From NCBI RefSeq assembly GCF_015679325.1, contig NZ_JADPVI010000002.1, positions 362,798-426,797 on the forward strand: a DNA stretch of 64,000 nt. The letters are read 5' to 3'. The notes under the pieces are model-generated. The model saw only the letters and a list, made by a program, of their open reading frames with translations. It did no database searches and was not told the DNA's origin. Origin of the DNA: Kaistella gelatinilytica. Its GTDB lineage: Bacteria > Bacteroidota > Bacteroidia > Flavobacteriales > Weeksellaceae. The translations under genes and the position numbers were made by a program. Shown here one piece after another: positions 34,101 through 44,996 of this stretch (its first letter is position 1; every line of letters starts with the position of its first letter).

Positions 34101-35376
34101 AGATATCATAAACAACAGGTTCTTTTCTGTCGATGATTCTTTTTGCAGACTTTACCGTTTTTACAATTCCTCTTTCAATTAGTTTTCTAATGATAAACGG
34201 TTTGTACAATTCTGCCGCCATATCTTTTGGAATTCCACATTCGTGCAATTTCAAGTTTGGTCCTACAACAATTACGGAACGTGCTGAATAATCCACACGC
34301 TTTCCAAGTAAATTTTGACGGAAACGACCTTGCTTTCCTTTCAATGAATCTGAAAGTGATTTCAATGGTCTGTTTGATTCAGATTTTACCGCTGATGATT
34401 TTCTTGTGTTATCGAATAATGAATCTACAGATTCCTGCAACATTCTTTTTTCGTTTCTTAAGATCACTTCAGGAGCTTTAATTTCCAAAAGTCTTTTCAA
34501 ACGGTTATTTCTGATGATTACACGACGGTAAAGATCATTTAAATCTGAAGTTGCAAAACGACCTCCATCCAATGGAACCAATGGTCTCAATTCTGGTGGT
34601 ATAACTGGAAGAACACGCATAATCATCCATTCAGGACGGTTAACCATTCTGGTATTTGCACCTCTGATTGCTTCTACCACGTTTAGTCTTTTCAATGCTT
34701 CCGTTCTTCTTTGTTTAGAAGATTCGTTGTGTGCTTTGTGACGTAAATCGAAAGACAATGCATCAAGATCGATTCTGCTTAATAATTGCTCAACCGCTTC
34801 AGCACCCATTTTGGCGATGAATTTGTTCGGATCGGAATCATCAAGATATTGATTTTCAGCAGGAAGCGTTTCTAAAATATCAAGATATTCTTCTTCTGTT
34901 AAAAATTCTTTATCATCGAAATCAGCACCATCGGCTCTTTTTGCGATACCTTGCTGAATCACGACATATCTTTCATAATAAATGATCATGTCGAGTTTCT
35001 TTGAAGGCAATCCTAACATGTAACCAATTTTGTTCGGTAAAGAACGGAAGTACCAAATGTGAGCTACAGGAACAACCAAACCAATATGTCCGATTCTTTC
35101 TCTACGCACTTTTTTCTCAGTAACTTCTACTCCACAACGGTCACAAACGATTCCTTTGTATCGGATTCTTTTGTATTTCCCACATGCACATTCGTAATCC
35201 TTTACAGGACCGAAAATTTTCTCGCAGAAAAGACCATCTCTTTCCGGCTTGTGCGTACGGTAATTAATTGTTTCGGGCTTTAGAACTTCACCACGGGAAT
35301 CCTGTAGGATATTTTCCGGAGAAGCAAGACCGATCGTAATTTTAGTAAAATTACTTGTTTTATTTTTATTTGACAT
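31111..35376 (-). CDS. rpoC: RNA polymerase beta' subunit
   Basis: The 1421-residue product is the full-length beta' subunit, forming the active centre with beta. Visible landmarks are the N-terminal zinc ligands [20 protein letters not shown] (about residues 63-84), the RRLPPELRP-like [29 protein letters not shown] segment, and the catalytic Mg loop [15 protein letters not shown]. Also present are the bridge-helix/trigger-loop region ([36 protein letters not shown]) and the second zinc site (CGTL ... [14 protein letters not shown]). It lies 82 bases after rpoB in the same operon. The start [21 protein letters not shown] is typical for the phylum. Confidence 0.98.
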   Translation of the reverse strand: MSNKNKTSNFTKITIGLASPENILQDSRGEVLKPETINYRTHKPERDGLFCEKIFGPVKDYECACGKYKRIRYKGIVCDRCGVEVTEKKVRRERIGHIGLVVPVAHIWYFRSLPNKIGYMLGLPSKKLDMIIYYERYVVIQQGIAKRADGADFDDKEFLTEEEYLDILETLPAENQYLDDSDPNKFIAKMGAEAVEQLLSRIDLDALSFDLRHKAHNESSKQRRTEALKRLNVVEAIRGANTRMVNRPEWMIMRVLPVIPPELRPLVPLDGGRFATSDLNDLYRRVIIRNNRLKRLLEIKAPEVILRNEKRMLQESVDSLFDNTRKSSAVKSESNRPLKSLSDSLKGKQGRFRQNLLGKRVDYSARSVIVVGPNLKLHECGIPKDMAAELYKPFIIRKLIERGIVKTVKSAKRIIDRKEPVVYDILEGIMKGHPVLLNRAPTLHRLGIQAFQPKMIEGKAIQLHPLVTTAFNADFDGDQMAVHLPLGPEAILEAQLLMLGSQNILNPANGSPITVPSQDMVLGLYFMTKELASTEDKKVLGEGLTFYSPEEVEIAYAEGMVALNAKVRCRLPIKTEEGIVTQLTETVVGRILFNQIVPKESGYVNELLTKKSLRNVIGRVLADTDFPTTVRFLDDMKDLGYANAFKGGLSFSLGDIAIPAEKKGMIATAVENVDEIKANYNMGLITDTERYNQVIDVWTNTNAGLTEMIMSRMKTDQGGFNSVYMMLDSGARGSKEQIRQLSGMRGLMAKPQKAGSTGAEIIENPIVANFKEGLSILEYFISTHGARKGLADTALKTADAGYLTRRLVDVAQDVIITENDCGTLRGTEITPLKKNDEIVERISERILGRVSLHNIYDPETDEIIVEADQLINEALAKLVEAAGIDMVEARSPLVCEAKKGICAKCYGRNLATGKPIHMGEAVGVIAAQSIGEPGTQLTLRTFHQGGTASNITENPSIVARRDGIVEMDEVRTVTSENEEGKKAEILVSRSTEFRLVADNAARTPLMVAVVPYGSELLVKPGDKVKKGDTIAKWDPYNAVIIAESAGKVEYEDIIQGISFQLEIDEQTGFEEKVISESRNKKAVPTLKVVDSKGVEQKAYNLPVGAHLMVNDGEKIKSGKVMIKIPRKSAKSGDITGGLPRVTELFEARNPSNPAVVTEIDGVVSYGKIKRGNRELIVEAKTGEISKYLVKLSNQILVQENDFVRAGSPLSDGSITPDDILKIKGPTAVQEYIVNEIQEVYRLQGVKIDDKHFEIIVRQMMTKVSIVDGGDTHFLEGALEHKYDFLLENNRVFGLKVVVEAGDSKEFKPGQMITTKELRDENSKLKREDLALVEVREALSATATPVLQGITRAALQTKSFMSAASFQETTKVLNEAAVSGKVDYLSGLKENVIVGHRIPAGTGLKDYQNVIVGSKKEFEDIN

Positions 35377-35458
35377 TTGTTAGATTTTAGATTAAGATTT
35401 TAGATTTTAGATTTTTTTCTGAATGAAACATTCAAAACTTTTAATTTAAAACTTAAAA

Positions 35459-38400
35459 TTATTCTTCCAGTCTTACATCAAGACCAAGTCCTTGTAACTC
35501 ATGTAACAATACATTGAAGGATTCCGGAATACCTGGTTCAGGCATTGCTTCTCCTTTTGCAATTGCTTCATACGTTTTAGCTCTACCAATCACGTCATCG
35601 GATTTCACAGTTAAGATTTCTCTAAGGATATTCGAAGCACCAAATGCTTCCAATGCCCAAACCTCCATCTCACCAAATCTTTGTCCACCAAACTGCGCTT
35701 TACCACCCAAAGGTTGCTGCGTAATCAATGAATAAGGTCCGATTGAACGTGCGTGCATTTTATCATCAACCATGTGTCCTAATTTCAACATGTAAATGAT
35801 TCCAACGGTTGCAGGTTGAGAGAATCTTTCCCCAGTACCACCATCATAAAGATAAGTGCTACCAAATTCCGGAAGATTCGCTTGCTTGGTATATTCTGTA
35901 ATTTGGTCAATATTAGCACCATCGAAAATCGGCGTTGCGAATTTTAAACCTAATTTTTTACCAGCCCATCCAAGAACGGTTTCGTAGATCTGACCAATGT
36001 TCATACGGGAAGGTACACCCAGTGGATTCAATACGATATCAACCGGAGTTCCATCTTCAAGGAACGGCATGTCTTCTTCACGTACAATTCTTGATACAAT
36101 CCCTTTGTTACCGTGACGACCCGCCATTTTATCACCAACGTTCAGTTTACGTTTTTTAGCAACATATACTTTCGCTAATTTGATGATTCCTGCAGGTAGT
36201 TCATCACCGATAGAGATTGCAAACTTCTCCCGGTTTTTAACACCGTTCAAGTCATTAGACTTAATTTTGAAGTTGTGGATCAATTGTTTGATCAACTCAT
36301 TTCTTTCAGCATCAACCGTCCAGTCTGCTCCACTTACATTTACATAATCTTCAACAGATTGAAGTAATTTTGTAGTAAATTTCACCCCTTTTCCGATGAT
36401 TTCTTCATCAAGATCATTATTAACTCCTTGAGACGTTTTACCGTTTACAAGTGTTCCTAATTTTTCAAGAAGCAGATTTCGAAGGTCATCATTTTTACCT
36501 TTGTAGGTATTTTCGATCTCTTCTAATTTCAATTTCTCCTCAGATCTTTTCTTTTTGTCTTTGATATTTCTTGAGAATAATTTTTTGTTGATGACAACTC
36601 CTCTCAACGATGAATCAGCTTTCAATGAAGCATCTTTTACGTCTCCGGCTTTGTCTCCAAAAATCGCTCTCAATAATTTTTCTTCCGGAGTTGGATCTGA
36701 TTCTCCTTTTGGAGTAATCTTCCCAATCATAATGTCCCCAGGTTTTACATCGGCTCCAATTCTGATCATTCCGTTCTCATCTAAATCTTTTGTTGCTTCT
36801 TCTGAAACGTTTGGAATATCTGCTGTTAATTCTTCCATACCCAATTTGGTATCCCGAACTTCCAAAGAATATTCATCAACGTGGATCGAAGTAAACCAGT
36901 CTTCGCGAACTACTTTTTCGTTAATAACGATCGCATCCTCAAAGTTGTAACCTTTCCAAGGCATGAAGGCAACAACTAAGTTACGTCCAAGTGCCAATTC
37001 TCCGTTTTCAGTTGCATAACCATCACAAAGAACCTGTCCTTTTACTACTTTATCACCTACTCTTACGTTTGGTCTCAAAGTAATGGTCGTTCCCTGATTG
37101 GTCTTACGGAATTTGGTTAATTTATACGATTTCGTTGCAGAGTCAAACGATACAAGATCGCTGTCTTCACTTCTTTCATATTTAATGGTAATTTTTACCG
37201 CATCAACATATTCTACCGTTCCGTTTCCTTCAGCATTAATTAAAATTCTGGAGTCACTCGCAACTTGTTTTTCTAAACCAGTTCCAACAATCGGAGCTTC
37301 TGGTTTCAACAATGGAACTGCTTGACGCATCATATTCGATCCCATCAACGCTCTATTCGCATCATCATGTTCCAGGAAAGGAATCAATGAAGCAGAAATA
37401 CCAGAAATCTGATTTGGTGCAACATCAATTAAATCTACCTGTTGTGGCTCAACTACTGGATAATCACCGTCAAGACGAGCAATAACTCTATCCGTAGAAA
37501 TAGTACCATCATCAAGCATCTCAACGTTTGCCTGTGCAATTACTTTATCTTCTTCATCTTCAGCATTCAAGAAAATAGCAGCAGTTTTAAGATCAACTTT
37601 ACCGTTGTTTACTTTTCTATAAGGCGTTTCGATGAAACCTAAAGTGTTAATTTTTGCATAAATTCCTAAAGAAGAAATCAAACCAATATTTGGTCCCTCT
37701 GGAGTTTCTATCGGACAAATTCTTCCGTAGTGCGTATGGTGAACGTCACGTACCTCAAAACCTGCTCTTTCTCTTGAAAGTCCACCAGGTCCTAGAGCAG
37801 AAAGTCGACGCTTGTGCGTGATTTCTGATAATGGATTGGTTTGATCCATGAACTGAGATAATTGATTCGTTCCGAAGAATGAATTAATTACAGAGGTTAA
37901 AGTTTTTGCGTTTACCAAGTCGATCGGAGTAAAGATCTCGTTATCTCTAACGTTCATTCTCTCACGGATCGTTCTTGCAATTCTGGAAAGACCTACTCCA
38001 AACTGTCCTGATAATTGCTCACCAACAGTCTTAATACGTCTGTTTGACAAGTGATCAATATCATCAACTTCCGCTTTAGCGTTTACCAATTCGATCAAAT
38101 GTCTTACGATCGAGATGATATCTTCTTTGGTTAAAACTTCAGTTTTCGCAGGAATATTTAATCCTAATTTTTTGTTCAATCTGTAACGACCAACTTCTCC
38201 TAATGAATAACGTTGCTCAGAGAAGAATAATTTTTCGATAATTCCTCTTGCTGTTTCTTCATCGGGTGGATCTGCGTTACGCAACTGACGATAAATATAT
38301 TCAACCGCTTCTTTTTCAGAGTTGGTTGGATCTTTTTGTAAGGTATTCTGAATAATAGAGAATTCGTGGCTGTTTTCTTTGTGGATCAAAATAGATTTCA

Positions 38401-39286
38401 CACCAGCATCAAGAATAAGGTCTAAATGTTCTTTTTCAAGAACAGTTTCTCTATCTAAGATGATTTCATTTCTTTCAATAGAAACTACTTCACCAGTATC
38501 TTCGTCAACGAAATCTTCGAACCAGGTGTTCAAAACTCTCGCAGCCAAAGTACGGCCTTCTACTTTTTTCAACGCTGCTTTAGAAACTTTCACTTCTTCG
38601 GCAAGGTCAAAAATCTGAAGAATGTCTTTATCAGATTCGTATCCAATCGCTCTTAACAGCGTTGTCAACGGTAATTTTTTCTTACGGTCGATGTAAGCGT
38701 ACATTACGTTGTTGATATCGGTTGTAAATTCCATCCAAGATCCTTTGAAAGGGATAATTCTGGAATAATACAATTTCGTTCCGTTGGCGTGGTAAGTTTG
38801 ACCAAAAAACACCCCCGGAGATCTGTGCAACTGGGTTACAATAACACGTTCGGCACCATTAATAATAAATGATCCAGAAGGCGTCATATAAGGAATCGGA
38901 CCTAAATATACGTCTTGTACAACCGTCTGAAAATCTTCATGTTCAGGGTCAGTACAATACAATTTAAGTCTCGCTTTCAGAGGAACTGAATAAGTTAAAC
39001 CTCTTTCCACACACTCGTCAATAGAGTAACGTGGGGAATCTACCAGATAATCCAAAAATTCTAAAACGAAATTGTTTCGAGAATCGGTGATTGGAAAATT
39101 TTCTTGAAAGGTTTTGTAAAGAGATTCGTTTAATCTCTGCTCCGGAAGGGTATCCAACTGGAAAAAACCTTTGAAAGATTGGATCTGAATGTCCAAAAAG
39201 TCAGGAGTTTCAATTTTTCCTTTAGCTACGGAAAAGTTGATTCTTTCGTTTCCCTGAGTTTTAGCGACTGCTTTAGATTTACTCAT
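35459..39286 (-). CDS. rpoB: RNA polymerase beta subunit
   Basis: The 1275-residue product is the complete beta subunit. Recognisable segments are the rifampicin-pocket block [59 protein letters not shown] (discussed here only as a landmark, shortened forms: [10 protein letters not shown] and [12 protein letters not shown]), [31 protein letters not shown] and the C-terminal [18 protein letters not shown]. The pocket residues read as the sensitive wild type by eye. Its own promoter lies about 366 bases upstream and a long leader precedes it. It is not adjacent to rplL, unlike most bacteria. Confidence 0.98.
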   Translation of the reverse strand: MSKSKAVAKTQGNERINFSVAKGKIETPDFLDIQIQSFKGFFQLDTLPEQRLNESLYKTFQENFPITDSRNNFVLEFLDYLVDSPRYSIDECVERGLTYSVPLKARLKLYCTDPEHEDFQTVVQDVYLGPIPYMTPSGSFIINGAERVIVTQLHRSPGVFFGQTYHANGTKLYYSRIIPFKGSWMEFTTDINNVMYAYIDRKKKLPLTTLLRAIGYESDKDILQIFDLAEEVKVSKAALKKVEGRTLAARVLNTWFEDFVDEDTGEVVSIERNEIILDRETVLEKEHLDLILDAGVKSILIHKENSHEFSIIQNTLQKDPTNSEKEAVEYIYRQLRNADPPDEETARGIIEKLFFSEQRYSLGEVGRYRLNKKLGLNIPAKTEVLTKEDIISIVRHLIELVNAKAEVDDIDHLSNRRIKTVGEQLSGQFGVGLSRIARTIRERMNVRDNEIFTPIDLVNAKTLTSVINSFFGTNQLSQFMDQTNPLSEITHKRRLSALGPGGLSRERAGFEVRDVHHTHYGRICPIETPEGPNIGLISSLGIYAKINTLGFIETPYRKVNNGKVDLKTAAIFLNAEDEEDKVIAQANVEMLDDGTISTDRVIARLDGDYPVVEPQQVDLIDVAPNQISGISASLIPFLEHDDANRALMGSNMMRQAVPLLKPEAPIVGTGLEKQVASDSRILINAEGNGTVEYVDAVKITIKYERSEDSDLVSFDSATKSYKLTKFRKTNQGTTITLRPNVRVGDKVVKGQVLCDGYATENGELALGRNLVVAFMPWKGYNFEDAIVINEKVVREDWFTSIHVDEYSLEVRDTKLGMEELTADIPNVSEEATKDLDENGMIRIGADVKPGDIMIGKITPKGESDPTPEEKLLRAIFGDKAGDVKDASLKADSSLRGVVINKKLFSRNIKDKKKRSEEKLKLEEIENTYKGKNDDLRNLLLEKLGTLVNGKTSQGVNNDLDEEIIGKGVKFTTKLLQSVEDYVNVSGADWTVDAERNELIKQLIHNFKIKSNDLNGVKNREKFAISIGDELPAGIIKLAKVYVAKKRKLNVGDKMAGRHGNKGIVSRIVREEDMPFLEDGTPVDIVLNPLGVPSRMNIGQIYETVLGWAGKKLGLKFATPIFDGANIDQITEYTKQANLPEFGSTYLYDGGTGERFSQPATVGIIYMLKLGHMVDDKMHARSIGPYSLITQQPLGGKAQFGGQRFGEMEVWALEAFGASNILREILTVKSDDVIGRAKTYEAIAKGEAMPEPGIPESFNVLLHELQGLGLDVRLEE

Positions 39287-39645
39287 AAAAATTTTTAAGA
39301 ATGAAGGGTTAAAAAATATTTTGTTTAAAAAATATCAGGATTTAGAGTTTAAGTTAATAGACTTTAAGATGCTCAACTTAAATATTTTGCTTAAAAAATT
39401 GAATGGTGTTTGAAGCCTCATCTTTCGTTGCACAATATTTTAAAGTCGTTTATCTTTTGTCTACTAGTCTCTTATCTGAGTCCTAACTGCAACACCGGTA
39501 TATCTTTTCACGGGGTAGTGCAAAATATTTTTTCTGAAAGAAGGGTATTATAAATATCTGGTGAGAAAACGACAAAACCCTTTTAAATAAATAAAAGAGT
39601 AAGTTATTGATTTTCAATAGATAATATGATAATTGGCTTCAAACA
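39287..39645 (-). promoter_or_regulatory. Long rpoB leader with predicted RNA structure
   Basis: The minus-strand promoter at 39652 gives a leader of about 360 bases with no gene. Within it AAGGGT and ACCCTT (near 39575 and 39543) can pair. Downstream GCACTACC can pair with GGTGTTGC (7 of 8 positions) around a purine-rich loop that includes CCCCGTG. It is unusually GC-structured compared with the surrounding AT-rich DNA. It could be a ribosomal-protein or RNA-polymerase autoregulatory leader; this is inference. Confidence 0.4.
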
Positions 39646-39651
39646 GGACTG

Positions 39652-39659
39652 CAAATGTA
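39652..39659 (-). promoter_or_regulatory. -7 box of the rpoBC operon
   Basis: Minus strand TACATTTG followed by CAGTCC, matching the extended TAnnTTTGCA core of the rplK, tuf and tRNA promoters. Confidence 0.6.
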
Positions 39660-39800
39660 CGACTATTTGTTTGATAACGAAAATTATAATACAAGAAATC
39701 AGACATTTACTGATTTGAGATTAGGAAATTCTGTAAGATTGTCCCTAAAAACCTGGTGGCGTAAATCTTGATTGTAATATTACCAATAAAAATTTAAAAA

Positions 39801-40628
39801 ATGCCATATATTCAATCAAAAAATGACAAAAGCCAACAATTTTATTATGAAGAGTTCGGTTCAGGACAGCCGATCATTTTAATTCACGGTTGGCCATTAA
39901 GCAGTAAATCCTGGGAATTACAGATTCCTGTACTTGTCGAAACAGGTTTTAGAGTCATTGCATACGACAGGAAAGGTTTCGGGAAGTCATCGGTTTCATC
40001 TACCGGTTACGATTATGACGGCTTAACTGCAGACTTGCATGAAATTATTACTGAGCTTGAACTTAAAAATGTAATTCTGTTCGGATTCTCAATGGGTGGT
40101 GGAGAAGTAGTTCGCTATCTGACAAAGTACGGATCAGAAAATATAGATAAGGTCGCTTTAATCTCTTCTATTATTCCTATTGTTAAACAGACAGATGACA
40201 ATCCAGCGGGTGTTCCGGAAAAAGATCTGATGGGAATTTTGCAGCAGGTTAAAAAAGATCGGGTGACCTTTCTGGCAGGATTTCATAAAAACTTCTACAA
40301 TTTTGGCTTGTTGAAACATTCTGTAAGTGAGCAGCAATTGCATTATGACTGGAGTATTTCCTCTCATGCATCTCCTCTTGCAACGATAAAAACCGCAGAA
40401 AGTTGGGCAGGAACAGATTTTAGACCAGAATTAAAAAATGTAACTGTAAAAACCTTGATCGTTCATGGGGACGCAGATCAAATTGTTCCTATTGAAACTG
40501 CGGGAAAACAAGCTGCAGAAGGAATTTCAAAAAATGTTTTTAAAATAATAAAAGATGCGCCACATGGTTTGAATGTGACGCATGCAGATGAATTAAATAA
40601 AATCCTGGTTGATTTTTTGAAGAATTAA
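39801..40628 (+). CDS. Alpha/beta hydrolase, non-heme chloroperoxidase-like
   Basis: A 275-residue alpha/beta hydrolase. It has the oxyanion-hole motif ILIHGWPLSS (about residue 32), the nucleophile elbow FGFSMGGGE (Ser about 98), the acid in LIVHGDADQIVP and the His in APHGLNVTHADE. YDRKGFGKSS and the WSISSHASPLAT cap segment match the cofactor-free haloperoxidase/esterase group. No signal peptide is present. It is the only plus-strand gene within the minus-strand supercluster, placed between rpoB and a cassette of secreted proteins, and it is closed by a strong shared terminator. Confidence 0.88.
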   Translation: MPYIQSKNDKSQQFYYEEFGSGQPIILIHGWPLSSKSWELQIPVLVETGFRVIAYDRKGFGKSSVSSTGYDYDGLTADLHEIITELELKNVILFGFSMGGGEVVRYLTKYGSENIDKVALISSIIPIVKQTDDNPAGVPEKDLMGILQQVKKDRVTFLAGFHKNFYNFGLLKHSVSEQQLHYDWSISSHASPLATIKTAESWAGTDFRPELKNVTVKTLIVHGDADQIVPIETAGKQAAEGISKNVFKIIKDAPHGLNVTHADELNKILVDFLKN

Positions 40629-40684
40629 TTTGACCTTAACATCAGGAAAGCCTATTAAAAATTTTTTTTGGGTTTACTAATTAA

Positions 40685-40714
40685 AAAAACCGGCTTCAAT
40701 TGAAGCCGGTTTTT
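40685..40714. terminator. Bidirectional terminator (perfect palindrome)
   Basis: AAAAACCGGCTTCAA joined directly to TTGAAGCCGGTTTTT. It serves the hydrolase (plus) and the secreted-protein gene ending at 40729 (minus). Confidence 0.9.
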
Positions 40715-40728
40715 GATTATTTAAAAAT

Positions 40729-41301
40729 TTATGGTTTCCAAAAACTCCAGGTAGTGCCATTGTAAACCGCCAAACGCTTGTTATAAGTTGGATTTATTCC
40801 TTTTACATAAACCATCATTCCCGGTGATGGACTTAGGATATCGGAGACTTTGTCAACTTGTGGTAAAACCATTGCCTTGGTGTTCGATTCTAAGACCAAA
40901 ACACCATCTGCGGTAGAAACTCTCGCGCCAATAATGGATTTAGCTCCTGCTGGTTCGGTCGTCGCAGGTTGGGTAGATACAGCTGCAGATGCATTTCCAT
41001 CTTGTCCACTTAAATCAAACCAGCCATTGGTTCCTGGCGCAGTATTAGCGTTGTAAAATTTCATTCTTGCTTTCGAAGGATTCACTACATCTAATAATAT
41101 AGTACCTTCTACCCGAACAGGTGCACTAGTTGGAAGTACTTTTACATAAGGAACGATAATTCCTTTATTGCCGAGTGCAAACTCCAACAAGACTGAACCT
41201 TTATTTGCAGGGGCTACAGTTCCTACTGCATCGCCAATGATCACCTGTGCACTAAAACATGTAATCGAGGCTAATAATATAATTGTGAATATATTTTTCA
41301 T
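40729..41301 (-). CDS. Secreted protein made of two C-terminal-type modules
   Basis: A 190-residue protein with a signal peptide (IFTIILLASITCFSAQ). Two copies of one module can be seen. Residues about 36-98 have VLLEFALGNKGIIVPYV...GTILLDVV...MKFYN...NGWFDLSG. Residues about 134-190 have VLVLESNTKAMVLPQV...PGMMVY...LAVYNGTTWSFWKP. The second form also ends the 667-residue neighbour. This module (NKG-hydrophobic-P-R-like, MMVY, Y-x-G-x-x-W) is common at the ends of Bacteroidota surface proteins. Function is unknown. It follows the 667-residue gene by 90 bases. Confidence 0.65.
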   Translation of the reverse strand: MKNIFTIILLASITCFSAQVIIGDAVGTVAPANKGSVLLEFALGNKGIIVPYVKVLPTSAPVRVEGTILLDVVNPSKARMKFYNANTAPGTNGWFDLSGQDGNASAAVSTQPATTEPAGAKSIIGARVSTADGVLVLESNTKAMVLPQVDKVSDILSPSPGMMVYVKGINPTYNKRLAVYNGTTWSFWKP

Positions 41302-41391
41302 TATTTTAAATTATTTTGATTATGGTAAAAGTGAGAGGAAAGCTTGTTAGCTTAAAGTCTTTGAAGAGCTCTCACTTTTACTTATTTGTAA

Positions 41392-43395
41392 CTATGGACA
41401 AGCGGGAGTAGTAAAACAACTCCATGTTCCACCTGAATAAATTTTTAAGCATTTCGCAAATTCATCATAAACCATCATTCCTTCTTGTGGGTTGGTAATT
41501 TTGCTAATATGATTAACTGGCATCGGTAAAACTGGATCACTCGTCATTCTGGTGATCACAAAACCTTTGCTATTGGATTCCAAGACAGTATGCGCACTTT
41601 TTCTATTCATTGGCCAACTTAACGCCGTTTCTCCTGCTCTTTGCAGTAAAGTTATTCCATGCTTCGTATCTGATCCTGATGCAGAAGTATTTGGAGTATT
41701 GTAGCACGGGCAGTTTGCGTTGTATTCGGGGCTTCCAACGGTATAAAGAAATACTGTTAATGGCGCTCCGCATTGTACAACAGGTCCGGCAAAAGACGCA
41801 TAATAAGTACCTGGACCTACATGATGAATGTCGGGAACAGGAATCGTTAAATTTACGTCAGTCCACCAGTCTATACCAGTAACACCTGGCGGTAGCACTG
41901 CTGGTTCAGAATCTGTAAGATCAACTATACTGGTTGCAAAACATACCCCCACATTAGTTAAAGCCGGTGAAGTTACCGCTCCACAGACAGATAGGACTGC
42001 GGTGTCGGCAAAGTTATAGGTAATAACCTGCCCTGTTGCATTGGTTCCATCTGCCATACTTCCATTAATTTTGTGTCCTACATATCCAAATTTGTTGCTA
42101 CACTGCTTGATAAGAATTGTGGTGTGTCCTCCTGTTTCTACAGCAAGTATTTTGTCTGAATAGTTTAGACCGGTAGCAGAAGAACTATTTCCTGGCATAA
42201 AGGTCGGATTTATAGGAAAAGAACCTGCACTACCACCTGCACCTAACATTCCATAGCTGCTGTCTCCCCATGCCCAAATTTTAAAATTATTGGTTACTAC
42301 GTTGATAGCTGCGGTATAAAACTGTCCGTCATGTTCCTGCGGACTGATCCATACAACATTACTATTTAGGGCGTAAGTCGTTGAGCCAATTGTAGTGCTT
42401 GCTGTTGGTTCAAGCCAGTTATTAGAATCCGAAGTACTGCTATCTCCTAATTGTCTTGATTCGTTTTCTCCCAAAGAAAATACACGACCTGTTGTTGAAA
42501 GCAGATAATATGTTTTCCCATTTGTTGAAGCAGTCATCCCAATCATTTTCGGAGTGACAGGAGTTGCTCCTCCAGGAATTGTCATTTGTGTTGCAAATGA
42601 TCTACTGGAGGCTCCAGTATTATTTCCTAAACGTGTATTTGCACCCCAAGTATAAACTGCATAAGAGTCTGTTGTGCTATTGTAAGTAAGTGCCATGAAT
42701 GCTTGGTATGTACCTCTTACAGCAATTACACCGGTTAATGGTGTGCTTGAAGCCGTAGATACACGGTGCCAAAGAATATCGTTTGCCCCACTATCTGTAG
42801 CACCATCTCCGTAGGAGGTTCCTGTAGAAGAGAGCATATAAGCTGCTCCGGAACAGGTTACAATCGTTAAAGCATCTTGGGTACCGAACATCATTTTTAC
42901 ATCACCAGGACTAACGCCTGTAGGAAGCCCGTCTGCTTTGCTGTTAACTGTTACTTTTCGGAATTGATTAGTTGCTATGTTACCAATATTTGGCACCAAA
43001 ATACCAGCATTTCCCCATATATAAAGCCCGTTAGACGTAAGTACAGCGAACTGTTGGGTGTTCGCATTACTGCCTCCAGCAAATTTTAAGATGGTACCGG
43101 AAAGTTGGTTAGCACCAGTGCCGAAATTGGCAGCGTTAACAATTAACGGAGTAAGGGCATTTCCACTGGTCTGAGTAACTCCTTGTCCCCATACTTTTAA
43201 GGTTCCATCGTATTCTTTCGCCATGGAAGAGTGAAATACTCCCACCATATTATCATATTCTATGGTTTTAGGATCTACACTGTTTACATAGGTATTGGTA
43301 TTACAGCCCGTAACACATTGTGCTTTTAAATCTTTGGAGGATCCCGCTAAAAATAGAAGAAGCGCTGCCAAAAAAGGATATATATTTTTTTTCAT
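41392..43395 (-). CDS. Secreted RCC1-repeat protein
   Basis: The 667-residue product has a signal peptide (YPFLAALLLFLAGSSKDLKAQ). About residues 60-430 hold RCC1-like blade repeats recognisable by their WG-x-N/G pattern: KVWGQGVTQTSG, GLYIWGNAGIL, AVYTWGANTRLG, VFSLGENESRQLGDSS, KIWAWGDSSYGMLG. About 440-570 is a cysteine-containing linker with an Ig-like stretch. The C-terminal 60 residues repeat the VLESN-SKGFVI...EGMMVYDEF...YSGGTW module of its neighbour. No classical type IX sorting tail is evident. A surface-exposed binding protein is likely. It starts 2 bases after the 223-residue gene, so both are in one operon. Confidence 0.75.
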   Translation of the reverse strand: MKKNIYPFLAALLLFLAGSSKDLKAQCVTGCNTNTYVNSVDPKTIEYDNMVGVFHSSMAKEYDGTLKVWGQGVTQTSGNALTPLIVNAANFGTGANQLSGTILKFAGGSNANTQQFAVLTSNGLYIWGNAGILVPNIGNIATNQFRKVTVNSKADGLPTGVSPGDVKMMFGTQDALTIVTCSGAAYMLSSTGTSYGDGATDSGANDILWHRVSTASSTPLTGVIAVRGTYQAFMALTYNSTTDSYAVYTWGANTRLGNNTGASSRSFATQMTIPGGATPVTPKMIGMTASTNGKTYYLLSTTGRVFSLGENESRQLGDSSTSDSNNWLEPTASTTIGSTTYALNSNVVWISPQEHDGQFYTAAINVVTNNFKIWAWGDSSYGMLGAGGSAGSFPINPTFMPGNSSSATGLNYSDKILAVETGGHTTILIKQCSNKFGYVGHKINGSMADGTNATGQVITYNFADTAVLSVCGAVTSPALTNVGVCFATSIVDLTDSEPAVLPPGVTGIDWWTDVNLTIPVPDIHHVGPGTYYASFAGPVVQCGAPLTVFLYTVGSPEYNANCPCYNTPNTSASGSDTKHGITLLQRAGETALSWPMNRKSAHTVLESNSKGFVITRMTSDPVLPMPVNHISKITNPQEGMMVYDEFAKCLKIYSGGTWSCFTTPACP

Positions 43396-43397
43396 AG

Positions 43398-44069
43398 TTA
43401 TGGTATTTGGTAGGTTAGGTCGTAAGACTGTATCTCATCATTAATGTCTTTAAAATGAAAAGAGATATAGTTGCCAGATGATGCTTGGCCTTGTAAGTCA
43501 AAAACAAGCACAGTCTTACCTTGATTTATGGTAACAGGGCTGTTTTTCAGATTGCCAGTAATAGTAGTGCCAATCCCTGAAGAAATAAATCCTTGATTGT
43601 AAACTGCACTACTACCATCATAAGATTTGAAATCAACATTTACAGTTAGGGTCGTTCCATTTGTTGGGCGCCCACCTATAATACTGGGTGAGATAATAAC
43701 AGACGACATATCAAATACCATTTTCATCGGACTTACCGTGATATTCAGCTTGTCGGGAATATTACTATCTACACTTGCATTTTTTTTGATGTTCAAGGTG
43801 TATTTACCAGGTTCATCAAAGGTATAATCGGATAAATTTCCATTTCCGGAACGAATGATATCATTCTGTCCATTTTTCAAATCCCAGGAAATATTGTCCG
43901 CCATGGTATAAGAAAATGGTGTTAGGTAAGAAATCTTTGCTTCTGCCTCCCATGCTTCGTGTGAATGGCCAATTTGTGCTGTAAGCAGATTGCCAGAGAA
44001 AAGCATCATTAATACTGCAAAAGCGAACTGCAATTTAAATGAAGCTATAGATGAAATTTTGTTTCTCAT
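43398..44069 (-). CDS. Secreted protein of unknown function with two beta domains
   Basis: A 223-residue protein with a signal peptide (LQFAFAVLMMLFSGNLLTAQ) and a beta-rich body. Residues about 35-115 read like an Ig/PKD-type domain (YTFDEPGKYTLNIKKN), and about 120-223 form a second beta domain ending QSYDLTYQIP. I recognise no named family. Its stop lies 2 bases before the RCC1-protein start, indicating translational coupling. Being first, it may be a partner or chaperone of that protein; this is inference. Confidence 0.65.
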   Translation of the reverse strand: MRNKISSIASFKLQFAFAVLMMLFSGNLLTAQIGHSHEAWEAEAKISYLTPFSYTMADNISWDLKNGQNDIIRSGNGNLSDYTFDEPGKYTLNIKKNASVDSNIPDKLNITVSPMKMVFDMSSVIISPSIIGGRPTNGTTLTVNVDFKSYDGSSAVYNQGFISSGIGTTITGNLKNSPVTINQGKTVLVFDLQGQASSGNYISFHFKDINDEIQSYDLTYQIP

Positions 44070-44341
44070 AATGTGTTTTTTAATTAAAATAATTAAGAAT
44101 TTAAAGTCTAAAAAAAAATGTTTGATTCAAAAGGATATTGCATATAACATAGTATCGAACAGTACAAAAACTGAACTTGCAACTAAATTTATAAGGAAAT
44201 CAAGTTTGTAGTAACGTGGATTATTGGTACGATTGTAAACCCGATAATAATTCGCACTTCACACAAAACAAAACGTGAAGAATCTCTTATAAAATCCTGA
44301 TGAATGAATCAATAAAAAATCCGGGTAAGGACTCAATACAA

Positions 44342-44974
44342 TTAGATGTAATAAGGAGGCCCTCTGAGAAAAGAATTTCTGAGTTTGAAAAATTCAGAAT
44401 AGGATAAAGAGGTAAAGAATTTCTTTTTAATATTTTTTATTTGTACAATATTGAAATCATATTCATTATTGACGAACGTTTTATTAAATTTAAAGGGAAA
44501 ATTTGGAACTGTAGCAGCAATAGTAAGGCTTAGTGTCGAAGATCTTAATAAATCACTGTTGTGGGAAGTCGCATAAAAACTACGCTTCACTTTTTTATTG
44601 ATTTTCTCCTGAAGTGCTTTTAGTTCAAGGCTTTTAGAATCTTTTAGAACAATAGCATGTTTGACTGGAGTCAGGCTTTTCTTTTTGCCCTCGACTTGGT
44701 TTTCTGGAAGTGGGTCGTTTTGAACTTTCACCACAGTCATGTTCGCGATACCGTACACTTTGGCACCGGCCGAAATATAGATAATGTTTTGAGGATCTTG
44801 TTGAGAATTTGCGCTGTCGATAACTGCAGCACTTACACGTAAACTGCAAAATACAGAAAGAAATATAAAAGCCAGAAGGCGTATAGAATACGACCCAAGA
44901 TGCTGCACCCCAAAAGGTACAGTGAATAAATAATTTTTCAAAATTGTGTTTGTGTGTTTTAGATGGTTTCTCAC
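44342..44974 (-). CDS. Secreted or envelope protein of unknown function
   Basis: A 210-residue product. Residues about 25-50 are hydrophobic (YSIRLLAFIFLSVFCSLRVSA) and act as a signal peptide or anchor, so the true start could be internal. After it comes NIIYISAGAKVYGIANMTVVKVQNDPLP and then a Lys-rich, basic region (KALQEKINKKVKRSFY). The family is not recognised. A -7 box (44989-44996, minus) ends 14 bases before the ATG at 44974. A 272-base gap with no gene (44070-44341) separates it from the 223-residue gene; a CTTCAC/GTGAAG hairpin at 44260 there has no T run. Confidence 0.55.
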   Translation of the reverse strand: MRNHLKHTNTILKNYLFTVPFGVQHLGSYSIRLLAFIFLSVFCSLRVSAAVIDSANSQQDPQNIIYISAGAKVYGIANMTVVKVQNDPLPENQVEGKKKSLTPVKHAIVLKDSKSLELKALQEKINKKVKRSFYATSHNSDLLRSSTLSLTIAATVPNFPFKFNKTFVNNEYDFNIVQIKNIKKKFFTSLSYSEFFKLRNSFLRGPPYYI

Positions 44975-44988
44975 GAAATAATCTGCTA

Positions 44989-44996
44989 CAAAAATA
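44989..44996 (-). promoter_or_regulatory. -7 box of the secreted cassette
   Basis: Minus strand TATTTTTG, full consensus. The following 330 bases (44997-45326), up to the rplL terminator, are very AT-rich and show no gene. Confidence 0.5.

Noticed and set aside
36555-36950. Plus-strand 131-codon frame within rpoB
   Set aside because: Antisense shadow of a highly conserved gene; the Ser/Phe-rich product is typical of antisense frames here.
41610-41882. Plus-strand 90-codon frame within the RCC1 gene
   Set aside because: It is fully inside a well-supported minus-strand gene and shows no domain.
44260-44282. CTTCAC/GTGAAG hairpin between secreted-protein genes
   Set aside because: Six-bp stem with a long loop and no T run.
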